DNA of 64,000 nt from an uncultured Ferrovum sp. (GCA_903909215.1 CAIVUX010000024.1:1-64000), one strand, 5' to 3'; positions 25,421-35,433 are shown, counted from the first letter of the stretch. Numbers and translations: made by a program. The notes: a model not told the origin generated them from the letters alone.

Positions 25421-27354
25421 GCGCTCGCCATATCGGCAAAAAACTGTTCTACATCACCTAGTTCTCTGCTGCGACGCATGGGCGGCAGACTCATCCAAAT
25501 ACGACGACCATAGGGCTTACCCAATAAACGCGGATCGCAAATCATCAGTACGCCGCGATCTTGCTCATCACGTATTAAACGTCCTGCACCCTGCTTTAAA
25601 GCAATCACCGCACGTGGCAATTGATAGGTCATAAAGGCATTGCGCCCTTGTTCGGCAATGGCTTCAATGCGTGCGGCTAATACCGGATCATCCGGGGGCG
25701 TAAAGGGCAATTTATCAATCACCACCACAGACAGAGCCTCACCTTTTACATCAACCCCTTCCCAAAAAGACTGGCTACCCAATAATATGCCGTTACCCGC
25801 TGCGCGAAACCGATTCAGCAGTTCGGTGCGTGTAGATTCGCCTTGTACAAAAATAGGGTAAGGTAAATCTTCTTTCAAAAATCGTGCGCGCAATATGACT
25901 TGCGCTTCTTGCAAAGCGCGGTGGCTAGTAAAGAGTAAAAAGGCACGCCCCGCACTGGCCCGCAATACAGGCAAAATAGCCTCAACAACGGCCACAGTGT
26001 ATTCAGGCGTATTGGGTTCTGGTAACCCAGTGGGCACATACAACAGTGATTGTTCGGCATAATTGAAAGGGCTTTCCCAGCTGCGCGCCTCAGCCGCTTC
26101 CAAACCCATTTCATTTTGATAATGACTAAAGTCACCGCGCACGGATAAGGTAGCTGATGTAAAAATCCACGCTTTTGGGATGGCGTTTATCTGGGCACGA
26201 AAACTATCCGCCACTGAGAGTGGGGTTGAATTGAGCTGCAGAGATTGGCTGTAGCATTCCAACCAGCGAATTTGGCCATTACCTGTATCAGAGGACCACC
26301 AAGCTATAGCCGCATCACGCAGAACCTCTGCGCGCTGGACGATTGATTTTAACCCCTCAGAACGCTCGGCTTGTTCGTTTACCGCTTCCATTAATTCTTG
26401 CAGGCGTTGTAATACCTGCTGAAAGGCTGGACCAAAGGTCAGGATTCGGCTGATTTGTTCGGATGACAAACGCCCTTCTTTCATGGCTAATGATAGGCGC
26501 AAATCACGTGCTGATTTTTCTAAAGCCATAGCCGCATCGGGTATGTGACGCAGTTCAGCAGAGGCGGTTAAGGCCTCAGTGGTGGCATCACGCCCCAATT
26601 CAATCAACTGACTGGTGGATAGTGATCGACCAAAAAATAAAGTGGCTGTTTCGGGCAACTGATGGGCTTCGTCCAAAATAATGGTGGTGCATTGGGGTAA
26701 TAATTCCCCCGCCCCTTCGTCACGCAACATCACGTCTGCAAAGAACAGGTGGTGATTTACCACCACCACATCCGCCACCAGTGCATTCTTGCGTGCCGTC
26801 AGCACAAAGCAATCGGCATGACGGGGGCAATCTTGACCCAAACAATTTTCACGGGTGGAAGTCACTTGCGGCCACACCCCAGAGTGCTCGGGCACTGAGA
26901 CCAGCTCTGCACGGTCACCGCTTTGGCTGGTACGGGCAAACTGCGCAATATGTTGAAGATGATCCACTTCGGCGCGGTCGCGAAAACGCCCCTCTTGCAG
27001 TGCGTGCTCTAAGTGGTAATGACACACATAATTAGAGCGCCCCTTAAGAAGGGCAACCGTTACCGGGGCTTTTAAGGCCGCTCGAACAGCGGGCAAATCA
27101 CGGGTGAACAATTGATCTTGTAGGGTTTTGGTTCCTGTAGAGAGGACAACTTTACCGCCGGAGAGAAGCGCTGGAACCAGATAGGCAAATGTTTTTCCGG
27201 TGCCGGTACCGGCTTCAGCTATCAGGGGGCGTTGATCCACTATGGCCGCCTGAATGGCGCGCGCCATATCCATTTGCTCCGCTCTGACACGATAACCCGG
27301 GATGGTGTTGGCAAGAGCGCCTCCCTCGCCAAACACCCGTTCAAGTTCATCCAT
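25417..27354 (-). CDS. yoaA: ATP-dependent DNA helicase of the DinG/YoaA (XPD-like) family
   Basis: Superfamily 2 Fe-S helicase of 645 residues, the length of YoaA rather than the longer DinG. Walker A is PLIAEAGTGTGKTFAYL (about 40), the DEAH box ILDEAHQLPETA, and the Fe-S cysteines fall in YVCHYHLEHA, RENCLGQDCPRHADC. C-terminal helicase motifs LLGSQSFWEGVD and GAGRLIRDEQDRGVL are present. YoaA works with the polymerase III chi subunit in repair of replication blocks; that partner is not in the window. The gene starts four bases after the mgtA stop on the same strand. Confidence 0.92.
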   Translation of the reverse strand: MDELERVFGEGGALANTIPGYRVRAEQMDMARAIQAAIVDQRPLIAEAGTGTGKTFAYLVPALLSGGKVVLSTGTKTLQDQLFTRDLPAVRAALKAPVTVALLKGRSNYVCHYHLEHALQEGRFRDRAEVDHLQHIAQFARTSQSGDRAELVSVPEHSGVWPQVTSTRENCLGQDCPRHADCFVLTARKNALVADVVVVNHHLFFADVMLRDEGAGELLPQCTTIILDEAHQLPETATLFFGRSLSTSQLIELGRDATTEALTASAELRHIPDAAMALEKSARDLRLSLAMKEGRLSSEQISRILTFGPAFQQVLQRLQELMEAVNEQAERSEGLKSIVQRAEVLRDAAIAWWSSDTGNGQIRWLECYSQSLQLNSTPLSVADSFRAQINAIPKAWIFTSATLSVRGDFSHYQNEMGLEAAEARSWESPFNYAEQSLLYVPTGLPEPNTPEYTVAVVEAILPVLRASAGRAFLLFTSHRALQEAQVILRARFLKEDLPYPIFVQGESTRTELLNRFRAAGNGILLGSQSFWEGVDVKGEALSVVVIDKLPFTPPDDPVLAARIEAIAEQGRNAFMTYQLPRAVIALKQGAGRLIRDEQDRGVLMICDPRLLGKPYGRRIWMSLPPMRRSRELGDVEQFFADMASA

Positions 27355-27358
27355 TCTG

Positions 27359-30058
27359 CTAGTTTAAACCGTAACGACGAATAAACCAGGTTTTCATCAA
27401 ATGCGCCAAGGTGAGGTACCCCAGCATAATACCGGTTAGATAGGCCCAGTACAGAGGCGGCAGCGGGGTAAAACCCAAGGCATGAGAAAAGGGCGAGTAC
27501 GGTAGCCACACGCCCACTACACAAATAACAATACTGGTGATCACCAGCGGTAAGCTGGCCCGGCTTTGCAGAAACGGAATACGTCCGGTACGAATAATGT
27601 GGATGATCAATGTTTGCGACAACAAGGATTCTACAAACCAGCCAGTTTGAAACATAGAAGCAGTGAGTTCTGTGTTGGCCTTAAACACGTAATACATGGT
27701 GCCAAATGTGGCGTAATCAAAAATAGAACTGATCGGACCGACCATCAACATGAAGCGCGTAATATTGGCAATGTCCCAACGTCGAGGTTTGGCAATATAT
27801 TCTTCATCTACGTTATCGGTGGGGATAGCGGTCTGAGAAAAGTCATACAACAAATTATTGGTCAGTACCTGAATGGCTTGCATGGGCAAAAATGGCAGCC
27901 ATGCACTGGCTCCCAGCACGCTAAACATATTTCCAAAGTTTGAGCTGGCACCCATCTTGATGTATTTAACAATATTGCCAAATACCTTACGTCCTTCAAT
28001 GACGCCCTCTTCCAAGACCATTAGGCTTTTTTCTAACAAAATGATATCAGCAGATTCTTTCGCAATATCCACTGCAGTGTCTACGGAAATGCCCACATCC
28101 GCCGCTTTTAATGCAGGACCATCATTAATTCCATCGCCCATAAAGCCCACCACGTGACCGCGCATGTGCAGCGCCTTAATAACGCGCGCTTTCTGCGCAG
28201 GAGACAGTTTAGCAAACACCACCACTTCCTCCGCCGCTTCTGCCAATTCTTCGTCAGTCATTTTGACCAGATCAGAGCCCAGCAAGATGCGATCTACCTT
28301 AAGGCCCACTTGACTGCATACTTTGCGCGTCACCACTTCGTTGTCGCCAGTTAAAATCTTTACCGACACACCATGACGATTGAGCGCTGCAATAGCAGCA
28401 TGGGCACTGTCTTTGGGAGGGTCGAGAAACGCGATGTAACCCACCAGCGTTAACTCAGACTCGTCTTTCACGTTATAGAGCGGCGTTGTGGGGGGTGTTT
28501 CTTTGTAGGCAATGGCAATCACGCGGAAGCCGTCTTCGTTAAGATCGCGTGTCACTTGCACCAGTTTTTCTAAATCAGAGGGGGCTAAGGTAATGGTCTG
28601 GCCGTTCACCTCAGCGTGGGTGCAACAAGCAAACACTTCTTCCACGGCGCCTTTGCAAATCAGTACATGACGGCCTTTGCCTTCCACTACCACCGACATG
28701 CGGCGCCGTTGAAAGTCAAAAGGAATTTCGTCTACTTTGCGATAATTGGCCCCTGCGCGCAGCTGATCATTAAGGCCCGCGTACTCCAGCACTGCCACAT
28801 CCAACAGATTTTTTAATCCTGATTGATGGAAGCTGTTGAGATAGGCGTATTCCAGTACGTCTTCATTCTCGTGGCCGTAAATATCCACGTGCTTTTCTAA
28901 GATAATCTTATCTTGTGTGAGCGTGCCTGTTTTATCAGTACACAGTACATCCATGGCGCCAAAGTTTTGAATGGAATTAAGACGCTTCACAATCACTTTC
29001 TTGCGTGACATAGCCAAGGCCCCTTTGCCCAGATTAACCGTCACAATCATGGGCAACATTTCAGGAGTTAGCCCTACCGCAACAGCCATAGAGAACAGCA
29101 GGGCTTCCATCCAATCGCCCTTGGTAAAGCCATTAATCAAGAAAACTAAGGGGGTCATCACCAAGATGAAGCGGATCATCAGCCAAGTAAACTGATTAAT
29201 GCCGCGGTCAAAGCTGGTGAGCTGCCGATCACCCGACATCAATTGCGCCAAGCTACCAAAATAAGTATTAGAGCCCGTTAGCGCGATGACCGCCGTGGCC
29301 GTTCCGCTGACCACGTTGGTGCCCATAAAGCAGATGTTGGTGAGGTGCAGTGGGTCTTTGCCGGAAATTTCTTCGGTAATGGCGTATTTTTCCACCGGCA
29401 AAGCCTCACCTGTCAGCGAGGATTGATTAACGAACAAATCTTTGGCGGTTAATAAGCGGACGTCCGCTGGAATCATATCCCCCGCGGAGAGTTGAATAAT
29501 ATCACCCGGCACCAAAGTGTCGAGAGGCACTTCGCGACGTTGCGGACCTTGTGGTGAAAGGTGCACATTGAAATAGCGGTTCACTTCATCGGGCACCCCG
29601 CTGCGCCGATCTTTACGCAACACTGTGGCCGTGGTACTCACCATGGCGCGCAGGCGCTCAGCCGCGTTACCGGAGCGATGTTCTTGCACGAATGACAAGA
29701 CAATACTGAGCGACACCATCAGAAAAATAATGCCAGCGGCTTCGGTATCCCCTAAGTAAAACGAGAGGCCCGATAAAGTGAGCAATAGGATATTGAGCGG
29801 GTTTTTAAAATGCGGTACCAGGCGCTTAAAGGGGCCTTTTTGCTTTTCATGGCTAATGGTGTTGGGACCGTAAATTAACAGACGGTCTTCCGCGTCGCGG
29901 TCTAATAGACCATCGGCCGTAGTTTCCAGACGACGTAGAGCAATTTCCGTGTCAGAACCTGCAACGTCGAGCAAGGTGGTGGAAATTTTATTGCTGACCA
30001 CCGGCGCACCCTTGGGGCCACCCGTGAGCCGGGAGATTAAATCAGTGATGTAAGCCAT
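27359..30058 (-). CDS. mgtA: Magnesium-translocating P-type ATPase
   Basis: P-type 3B ATPase of 899 residues that imports Mg2+ across the inner membrane at ATP expense. Seen are the actuator motif SSLTGEALPVEK, phosphorylation motif VLCTDKTGTLTQDK (about 375), ILTGDNEVVTRKVC, and VGFMGDGINDGPALKAADVG; ten membrane segments are expected and NNLLYDFSQTAIPTDNVD near the C-terminus is typical of MgtA/MgtB. The ATG at 30058 follows GAGG by four bases; that ribosome site is flush with an 8-base-pair hairpin. The 190-base leader after clpB suggests its own control, see the leader entry. Confidence 0.96.
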   Translation of the reverse strand: MAYITDLISRLTGGPKGAPVVSNKISTTLLDVAGSDTEIALRRLETTADGLLDRDAEDRLLIYGPNTISHEKQKGPFKRLVPHFKNPLNILLLTLSGLSFYLGDTEAAGIIFLMVSLSIVLSFVQEHRSGNAAERLRAMVSTTATVLRKDRRSGVPDEVNRYFNVHLSPQGPQRREVPLDTLVPGDIIQLSAGDMIPADVRLLTAKDLFVNQSSLTGEALPVEKYAITEEISGKDPLHLTNICFMGTNVVSGTATAVIALTGSNTYFGSLAQLMSGDRQLTSFDRGINQFTWLMIRFILVMTPLVFLINGFTKGDWMEALLFSMAVAVGLTPEMLPMIVTVNLGKGALAMSRKKVIVKRLNSIQNFGAMDVLCTDKTGTLTQDKIILEKHVDIYGHENEDVLEYAYLNSFHQSGLKNLLDVAVLEYAGLNDQLRAGANYRKVDEIPFDFQRRRMSVVVEGKGRHVLICKGAVEEVFACCTHAEVNGQTITLAPSDLEKLVQVTRDLNEDGFRVIAIAYKETPPTTPLYNVKDESELTLVGYIAFLDPPKDSAHAAIAALNRHGVSVKILTGDNEVVTRKVCSQVGLKVDRILLGSDLVKMTDEELAEAAEEVVVFAKLSPAQKARVIKALHMRGHVVGFMGDGINDGPALKAADVGISVDTAVDIAKESADIILLEKSLMVLEEGVIEGRKVFGNIVKYIKMGASSNFGNMFSVLGASAWLPFLPMQAIQVLTNNLLYDFSQTAIPTDNVDEEYIAKPRRWDIANITRFMLMVGPISSIFDYATFGTMYYVFKANTELTASMFQTGWFVESLLSQTLIIHIIRTGRIPFLQSRASLPLVITSIVICVVGVWLPYSPFSHALGFTPLPPLYWAYLTGIMLGYLTLAHLMKTWFIRRYGLN

Positions 30059-30248
30059 AGAGCCTCAATTCCAGAACTCTAGAATTGAGTCATGGCCACG
30101 TTACATGGTGATGACAGGCAGGATTCCAGAGATGCTGGCTATGTTGTATTCGCGGGAACTGGAACAATCCAAGGTAAAACACCCTCAGGCACGGAGAAGC
30201 CGCAATTTTCCGCCCCAAGGGGTTACTCTGTCAACACAATAAAGTGGT
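30059..30248 (-). promoter_or_regulatory. Putative mgtA promoter and structured leader
   Basis: Between the clpB stop and mgtA start. A TTGACA (30234-30229, minus strand) is followed after 18 bases by GAAAAT (30210-30205), a plausible sigma-70 promoter giving a leader of roughly 140 bases. Next to the gene, CTCAATTC at 30082-30089 and GAATTGAG at 30064-30071 (as read on the minus strand) form a perfect 8-base stem with a 10-base loop whose 3' arm ends on the GAGG ribosome site. A five-codon reading frame (ATG ACT CAA TTC TAG, 30093-30079) crosses the 5' arm. It does not look like the M-box magnesium riboswitch. Regulation is inferred. Confidence 0.45.
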
Positions 30249-32828
30249 TTAACGTTTTGAAAAGATTATTTTTCCAGCTTTTACGTCCACCCAAACCGTT
30301 TCCTTCGGCGCGAAGCTGCCCTCTAAAATTTGCAACGCCAACGGGTTCTCTAACTCGGACTGGATGGCACGCTTTAAGGGTCGGGCGCCGTACACCGGAT
30401 CAAAGCCGGTTTGAGCCAATTTATCCAATGCCCCATCAGACACTTCAAGGCCTAAATCCATTTTTTCCATACGCGTCTTAAGATATTGCAATTGAATGCG
30501 GGCAATAGAGCGCACCTCCTTTTCACCCAAGGAATGAAACACCACAATCTCGTCGATCCGGTTAACAAATTCAGGGCGGAAATGGATTTTCACCTCACCC
30601 ATGACTGCCAATTTCACCACCTCGTAATCATCCTCAGACATTTGCTGAATCATCTGGGAGCCTAAATTAGAAGTCATCACAATCACCGTGTTCTTAAAGT
30701 CCACCGTGCGCCCTTGCCCGTCGGTCATACGCCCATCGTCCAATACTTGCAACAGCACATTGAATACATCAGGATGCGCCTTCTCCACTTCATCTAATAA
30801 AATGACCGCGTAAGGTTTACGACGTACCGCTTCGGTTAAATAACCGCCTTCTTCATACCCCACATAACCTGGGGGCGCACCGATCAATCGTGCCACGGAA
30901 TGTTTTTCCATAAACTCGGACATATCGATACGGATCAAATGTTCATCAGAATCGAACAAGAAATTCGCCAAAGCCTTACACAATTCTGTCTTGCCCACGC
31001 CAGTGGGGCCCAAAAACAAAAAAGAGCCATAAGGTCTATCTGGATCACTTAAGCCTGCACGGGAGCGGCGAATGGCATCGGATACCAGCCGTACCGCCTC
31101 GTTCTGCCCCACAACCCGCTGGTGCAGTTTCTCTTCCATATGCAGCAACTTGTCGCGCTCACCTTGCATCATTTTTGAAACTGGAATGCCTGTAGCACGA
31201 GACACCACTTCAGCAATTTCTTCAGCCCCTACTTGGGTGCGCAATAAACGATTGGGTTTTAATCCTGCGGCCGGAGTATCGGTAATGTGTAATTGAGCCT
31301 CCAATTGTGGAATACGGCCATATTTAAGCTCTGAGGCGCGTTGCAAGTCGCCCTTGCGTTGAGCGGACTCCATTTCAGCGCGCACCCGATCCAGCTCTTC
31401 CTTCACATGCTGGGTGCCCTGCACTTGCGCCTTTTCGGCTTTCCAGATTTCCTCTAAATCGGTATATTCTTTTTCCAGCTTTAGTATTTCTTCTTCTAGC
31501 AAGGCCAAACGCTTCTGTGATGCGTCATCGGTTTCTTTTCGGACCGCTTCCCGTTCAATCTTTAATTGAATAAGGCGACGAAATAATTTATCCATCACTT
31601 CAGGCTTGGAATCAATTTCCATTTTAATGCGTGCCGCGGCCTCATCAATTAAGTCGATGGCCTTATCTGGTAAGAAGCGATCCGTAATGTAACGATTGGA
31701 TAATTCAGCGGCCGCCACAATAGCGGGATCCGTAATTTCCACACCGTGATGCAATTCGTATTTTTCTTGCAGGCCACGCAGAATAGCGATGGTGTCTTCA
31801 ACAGTGGGTTCACCCACCTGCACTTTCTGGAATCGGCGCTCTAAGGCCGCATCTTTTTCAATGTACTTGCGATATTCATCCAAGGTGGTAGCCCCCACGC
31901 AATGGAGCTCACCACGAGCCAAGGCGGGTTTCAACATGTTCCCCGCATCCATAGCGCCTTCAGCTTTACCGGCGCCCACCATGGTGTGCAGTTCGTCGAT
32001 AAATACAATGGTTTGCCCTTCGTCTTGCGAGAGTTCTTTTAATACAGATTTAAGGCGTTCTTCAAATTCACCACGATATTTGGCACCGGCCAACAAGGAC
32101 GCCATGTCCAACGAGAGCACACGTTTGTTTTTAAGGCTTTCGGGCACTTCATCATTCACGATGCGTTGTGCCAACCCTTCCACAATGGCGGTCTTGCCTA
32201 CACCGGGCTCACCTATCAAGACGGGGTTATTTTTGGTACGGCGTTGCAAAATTTGAATGACGCGCCGAATTTCATCATCACGGCCGATAACGGGGTCCAG
32301 TTTACCCATGCGTGCCCGCTCGGTTAAATCCAGGGTGTACTTTTTAAGCGCTTCGCGGTTCCCCTCTCCAGCAGCATTGCTGACAGATTCGCCACCACGC
32401 ATGGCGGCAATCGCCACTTCCAAGCGGGCTCGATTGGCTCCATGCTGTTTAAATAGACGACCCGTTTCACCCTTATCATCACAGAGCGCCAGCAAAAATA
32501 ATTCTGATGCAATAAATTGATCGCCCCGTTTTTGGGCTTCCTTTTCAGTGAGATTAAGCAACGCGTTTAAATCTCGGGATACGGTTATTTCTCCGCCCGT
32601 ACCTTCCACTTGAGACAAGCGCGTTAGTGCAACGCCCAAGGCTTGCTTGAGAGCGCCCACTTGAACGTCCGCGCGGGTCAATAAAGAGGCGGTAGATCCA
32701 TCCGCCTGAGACAGGAGTGCGGTCAGCATATGCTGCGGTTCAATAAAACCATTATCAGCACCCAATGCCAACGATTGGGCGTCCGCCAAGGCTTCTTGAA
32801 ACCGGCTGGTCATTTTGTCTACGCGCAT
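30249..32828 (-). CDS. clpB: ATP-dependent disaggregase ClpB
   Basis: Hexameric AAA+ chaperone of 859 residues that threads aggregated proteins apart together with DnaK. The N-domain begins [20 protein letters not shown] as in other ClpB proteins; Walker A of the two ATPase rings are [15 protein letters not shown] (about 205) and [15 protein letters not shown] (about 605), Walker [12 protein letters not shown] and [11 protein letters not shown]; the coiled-coil middle domain lies at about 410-525. Length is normal. A strong heat-shock (sigma-32) promoter lies about 70-95 bases upstream of the start, so heat induction is expected. Confidence 0.98.
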   Translation of the reverse strand: MRVDKMTSRFQEALADAQSLALGADNGFIEPQHMLTALLSQADGSTASLLTRADVQVGALKQALGVALTRLSQVEGTGGEITVSRDLNALLNLTEKEAQKRGDQFIASELFLLALCDDKGETGRLFKQHGANRARLEVAIAAMRGGESVSNAAGEGNREALKKYTLDLTERARMGKLDPVIGRDDEIRRVIQILQRRTKNNPVLIGEPGVGKTAIVEGLAQRIVNDEVPESLKNKRVLSLDMASLLAGAKYRGEFEERLKSVLKELSQDEGQTIVFIDELHTMVGAGKAEGAMDAGNMLKPALARGELHCVGATTLDEYRKYIEKDAALERRFQKVQVGEPTVEDTIAILRGLQEKYELHHGVEITDPAIVAAAELSNRYITDRFLPDKAIDLIDEAAARIKMEIDSKPEVMDKLFRRLIQLKIEREAVRKETDDASQKRLALLEEEILKLEKEYTDLEEIWKAEKAQVQGTQHVKEELDRVRAEMESAQRKGDLQRASELKYGRIPQLEAQLHITDTPAAGLKPNRLLRTQVGAEEIAEVVSRATGIPVSKMMQGERDKLLHMEEKLHQRVVGQNEAVRLVSDAIRRSRAGLSDPDRPYGSFLFLGPTGVGKTELCKALANFLFDSDEHLIRIDMSEFMEKHSVARLIGAPPGYVGYEEGGYLTEAVRRKPYAVILLDEVEKAHPDVFNVLLQVLDDGRMTDGQGRTVDFKNTVIVMTSNLGSQMIQQMSEDDYEVVKLAVMGEVKIHFRPEFVNRIDEIVVFHSLGEKEVRSIARIQLQYLKTRMEKMDLGLEVSDGALDKLAQTGFDPVYGARPLKRAIQSELENPLALQILEGSFAPKETVWVDVKAGKIIFSKR

Positions 32829-32896
32829 GATTTGCTTTCCTTTAGAGTTCTTCTTAAATCACCCAAGTGCATCGCCAATACTATTTATTACCACTT

Positions 32897-32924
32897 ATAT
32901 GGGGTCTTGTCTGAGCAATTCAAG
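32897..32924 (-). promoter_or_regulatory. Sigma-32 (heat-shock) promoter of clpB
   Basis: On the minus strand CTTGAA (32924-32919) and CCCCATAT (32904-32897) are separated by 14 bases. Both match the sigma-32 consensus boxes (CTTGAAA and CCCCATNT) at correct spacing, 69 bases before the clpB ATG. Confidence 0.85.
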
Positions 32925-32958
32925 CGCCATAGGGCCTTCATCCGTTATACTCTCGCCG

Positions 32959-33729
32959 ATGAATACTCAATCTAACCTTACCGTGAAAAATACCCCGCCT
33001 TTGCGTGTGTTCACTCTACTCCAACGACTGGTTGGGCCCGTGCTGATACTAACCCTTGCAGGCTGTGCCTCGGTGTCCGCAGATCGCGCCTCTGCGCGCG
33101 TGGATCCTTTAGAAAGTTATAACCGCACTATGTTTGCGGTGAATGACAAAATTGATACAGCCGTATTAATACCCGTGGCCAAAGGGTACAACACCGTAAC
33201 CCCGGACTTTGTTCGTGCCGGTATTACAAATTTTTTTAGCAATATCTCAGATGTTGTTGTTTTTGTTAATGATTTTCTACAAGGAAAACCCAGGCAAGGA
33301 GCCCAAGATGGCGCCCGCTTTGTGATAAACACCACCGTAGGGCTGCTTGGATTTATAGACGTAGCCACGGCGGCCGACCTGCCCAAGCACCGAGAAGACT
33401 TTGGACAAACCTTAGCGGTATGGGGTTGGGAAAACAGTGCTTATTTGATAGTGCCGTTACTGGGGCCTTACACGATCCGTGATGTGTGGGGAGAGGTTGT
33501 GGACACGCCCTTGGGACTGTATACCAACCTGCATACCACCAACACCCATATAGCCGAGATTTATGGAGTTGAAACCCTTAACCTGCGAGCCAATCGCTTG
33601 GTGGCCAGCAATGTCATGGAAACTGCCGCCATAGATCGCTATAGTTTTGTGCGCGATGCTTTCTTGCAACGGCGCCGCAACATGATCTACGACGGTAATC
33701 CCCCGCCCCTACCGGACGACGAACAGTAG
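32959..33729 (+). CDS. mlaA: MlaA (VacJ) outer membrane lipoprotein
   Basis: Outer-membrane component of the Mla system that removes mislocalised phospholipids from the outer leaflet, 256 residues. Signal peptide ends with lipobox LTLAGC (Cys about 36); the mature part has DPLESYNRTMFAVNDKID, FFSNISDVVVFVNDFLQGK, VINTTVGLLGFIDVA and YLIVPLLGPYTIRD, all diagnostic. I start at 32959 since the frame upstream has no signal peptide features. A TATACT (32946-32951) lies immediately before the ATG. The other mla genes are elsewhere. It is divergent from clpB. Confidence 0.95.
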   Translation: MNTQSNLTVKNTPPLRVFTLLQRLVGPVLILTLAGCASVSADRASARVDPLESYNRTMFAVNDKIDTAVLIPVAKGYNTVTPDFVRAGITNFFSNISDVVVFVNDFLQGKPRQGAQDGARFVINTTVGLLGFIDVATAADLPKHREDFGQTLAVWGWENSAYLIVPLLGPYTIRDVWGEVVDTPLGLYTNLHTTNTHIAEIYGVETLNLRANRLVASNVMETAAIDRYSFVRDAFLQRRRNMIYDGNPPPLPDDEQ

Positions 33730-33743
33730 TTTGGGGTAGTTTT

Positions 33744-33773
33744 GGGGTCAGACCCCCCATGGGGTCTGACCCC
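33744..33773. repeat. Intergenic inverted pair of GGGGTCAGACCCC units
   Basis: GGGGTCAGACCCC at 33744-33756 and GGGGTCTGACCCC at 33761-33773, spacer CCAT, both exact. Flanking TTT and AAA lengthen the arms to 16 bases. A run of A follows at 33774-33781. It lies between the convergent mlaA and acetyltransferase genes; the A-run is on the wrong side for a U-tract terminator of mlaA. Confidence 0.92.
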
Positions 33774-33787
33774 AAAAAAAATGAACC

Positions 33788-34231
33788 TTATTTCACCAAA
33801 GGTTGCTTAAAGCCAAACGTCTTAATGGTAAAACCTTCGCGGAAATAGAACTTATGGGCCTGCTCTCGTGCGGTGCCCGACTCCAACTCAATACTCACAC
33901 AGCCGCGCGCCAACCCTTCCTGCTTAACAAAATCCATCAGCGCCTTGCCTACGCCTTTAGAGCGGGTATTGGGATCGGCCACCAAGTCTTCATTAGTGAT
34001 CTTCTTGCCGGTCATGGTATTGGTGGTCACGCGAAAGGTCACTACGCCACACAATTCATCGCCCTCCATGGCCACTGCCATTTCAGCACCCGTAGCCAAT
34101 ACTTCTTTCATACGGGCTACATAATTTTCAGGTATTTGTGGACGCAGGTGTCGATGAATGGGTTCGGCGCGAACCAATAGTGCTTCGTTAATAACAAACC
34201 CTTTTTCATCGGTCACTCGTACAATTTCCAT
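33788..34231 (-). CDS. GNAT-family N-acetyltransferase, substrate unknown
   Basis: A 147-residue acetyl-CoA dependent acetyltransferase. The acetyl-CoA loop is in DPNTRSKGVGKALMDFVKQE (about 92-111), with LESGTAREQAHKFYFREGF as the usual C-terminal motif. Nothing in the sequence or the flanking palindromes indicates the substrate. The ATG at 34231 follows AGAGGA. It lies downstream of thrC on the same strand, isolated on both sides by palindrome pairs. Confidence 0.85.
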   Translation of the reverse strand: MEIVRVTDEKGFVINEALLVRAEPIHRHLRPQIPENYVARMKEVLATGAEMAVAMEGDELCGVVTFRVTTNTMTGKKITNEDLVADPNTRSKGVGKALMDFVKQEGLARGCVSIELESGTAREQAHKFYFREGFTIKTFGFKQPLVK

Positions 34232-34267
34232 AATGCGTCCTCTTTAGATAAATAGTAAATGGAAACA

Positions 34268-34297
34268 GGGGTCAGACCCCATATGGGGTCTGACCCC
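34268..34297. repeat. Intergenic inverted pair of GGGGTCAGACCCC units
   Basis: GGGGTCAGACCCC at 34268-34280 and GGGGTCTGACCCC at 34285-34297, spacer ATAT, both exact, arms extended by A/T to 14 bases. An A-run follows at 34299-34308, directly against the thrC stop codon. Confidence 0.92.
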
Positions 34298-34308
34298 TAA
34301 AAAAAAAA

Positions 34309-35424
34309 TTAAAGGTAACGCTGAATAAGTGCACCAATAGCGGTACGGTCTGCGGAAACCTTGTAAGGCGCCTCGCTTTGTGCAATCGCAGTGTCGGGAT
34401 CCTTTAAGCCATGACCTGTCAGCGTGGCCACAATGGTGCCGCCGGGTTTAATTTTGCCGCGCGCAAGATCCTTTATTAAACCTGCCAAGGACGTGGCCGA
34501 TGAGGGTTCGCAGAAAATCCCTTCTGATTGCGCCAGTAATTTTTGCGCTGCCAAAATTTCAGCATCGGTGCATTCATCAAACCAACCACCCGATTCTTTG
34601 ACGGCAGCCCACGCCAAATTCCAAGACATGGGGTTGCCAATGCGGATGGCGGTGGCAATGGTGTCGGGGTTTGCCACTGGACCGCCGCGCATAAACGGGG
34701 CTGAACCTGCGGCTTGATAACCCAACATAACCGGCCGATGAGTGGCGCTAGCCGCCCCATGATACGGGCATTGCCCATTGCATAACCCGCAAGCCTTTGT
34801 TTGTTGACACACGGACTCGCTATACCCCATCCAGTGAGCGCTGATGTTGCCCGCATTGCCCACTGGCAACACATGATAATCAGGAGCATCGCCCAAGGCA
34901 TCAATCACTTCAAAAGCAATGGTTTTTTGCCCTTGTAGCCGGTAAGGATTTACAGAATTCACCAAGGCCACAGGCATTTCACTGGCAATTTCTTGCACCA
35001 AGCGCATGCCATCATCAAAATTTCCTTCAATTTGAATAACCACAGAACCATGCATCATGGCTTGCGCTAATTTACCTAAGGCAATTTTGCCCTCAGGAAT
35101 TAGTACAAAACAGGTCATGCCAGCCCGTGCGGCGTAGGCCGCGGCAGAGGCCGAAGTATTGCCCGTGGAGGCGCAGATAATGGCGCGTGAACCTGCCTCA
35201 ACCGCCTTGGTCACCGCCATGGTCATGCCGCGATCTTTAAATGAGCCGGTGGGGTTCAGCCCTTCAAACTTAGCCAAAATTCGGCCATCGTAACCCAATT
35301 GTTTGGGTAAATTAACCAGTTCGATCAAGGGCGTATTGCCTTCATTTAAAGAAATGATGGGCGTACTGACCGTGACCGGTAAGCGATCGTGGTAGCGGTG
35401 AATTAAACCTTGGTAATGGGCCAT
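34309..35424 (-). CDS. thrC: Threonine synthase
   Basis: PLP enzyme that converts O-phosphohomoserine to threonine. The 371-residue fold-type II protein shows LNEGNTPLIEL, the PLP lysine in NPTGSFKDRGMTMAV (about 63), ASTGNTSASAAAYAARAG, VLPVGNAGNISAHWMGY and the C-terminal LTGHGLKDPD. It is about 20 residues longer than short bacterial ThrC because of an insertion after GNISAHWMGY: four cysteines at about 206, 212, 215 and 219 (CX5CX2CX3C, codons 34809-34768) followed by PYHGAASATHRP. Nine bases after hom, so hom-thrC form an operon. Confidence 0.96.
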   Translation of the reverse strand: MAHYQGLIHRYHDRLPVTVSTPIISLNEGNTPLIELVNLPKQLGYDGRILAKFEGLNPTGSFKDRGMTMAVTKAVEAGSRAIICASTGNTSASAAAYAARAGMTCFVLIPEGKIALGKLAQAMMHGSVVIQIEGNFDDGMRLVQEIASEMPVALVNSVNPYRLQGQKTIAFEVIDALGDAPDYHVLPVGNAGNISAHWMGYSESVCQQTKACGLCNGQCPYHGAASATHRPVMLGYQAAGSAPFMRGGPVANPDTIATAIRIGNPMSWNLAWAAVKESGGWFDECTDAEILAAQKLLAQSEGIFCEPSSATSLAGLIKDLARGKIKPGGTIVATLTGHGLKDPDTAIAQSEAPYKVSADRTAIGALIQRYL

Positions 35425-35433
35425 AACAATCCT

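Noticed and set aside
30059-30248. M-box (ykoK) magnesium riboswitch before mgtA
   Set aside because: I could not recognise its conserved core elements; only a simple stem at the ribosome site is clear.
33744-34308. Palindrome pairs read as intrinsic terminators
   Set aside because: The hairpins are strong, but the A-run lies downstream on the plus strand, so no U-tract follows the hairpin in the transcripts of either the plus-strand gene or the minus-strand genes.
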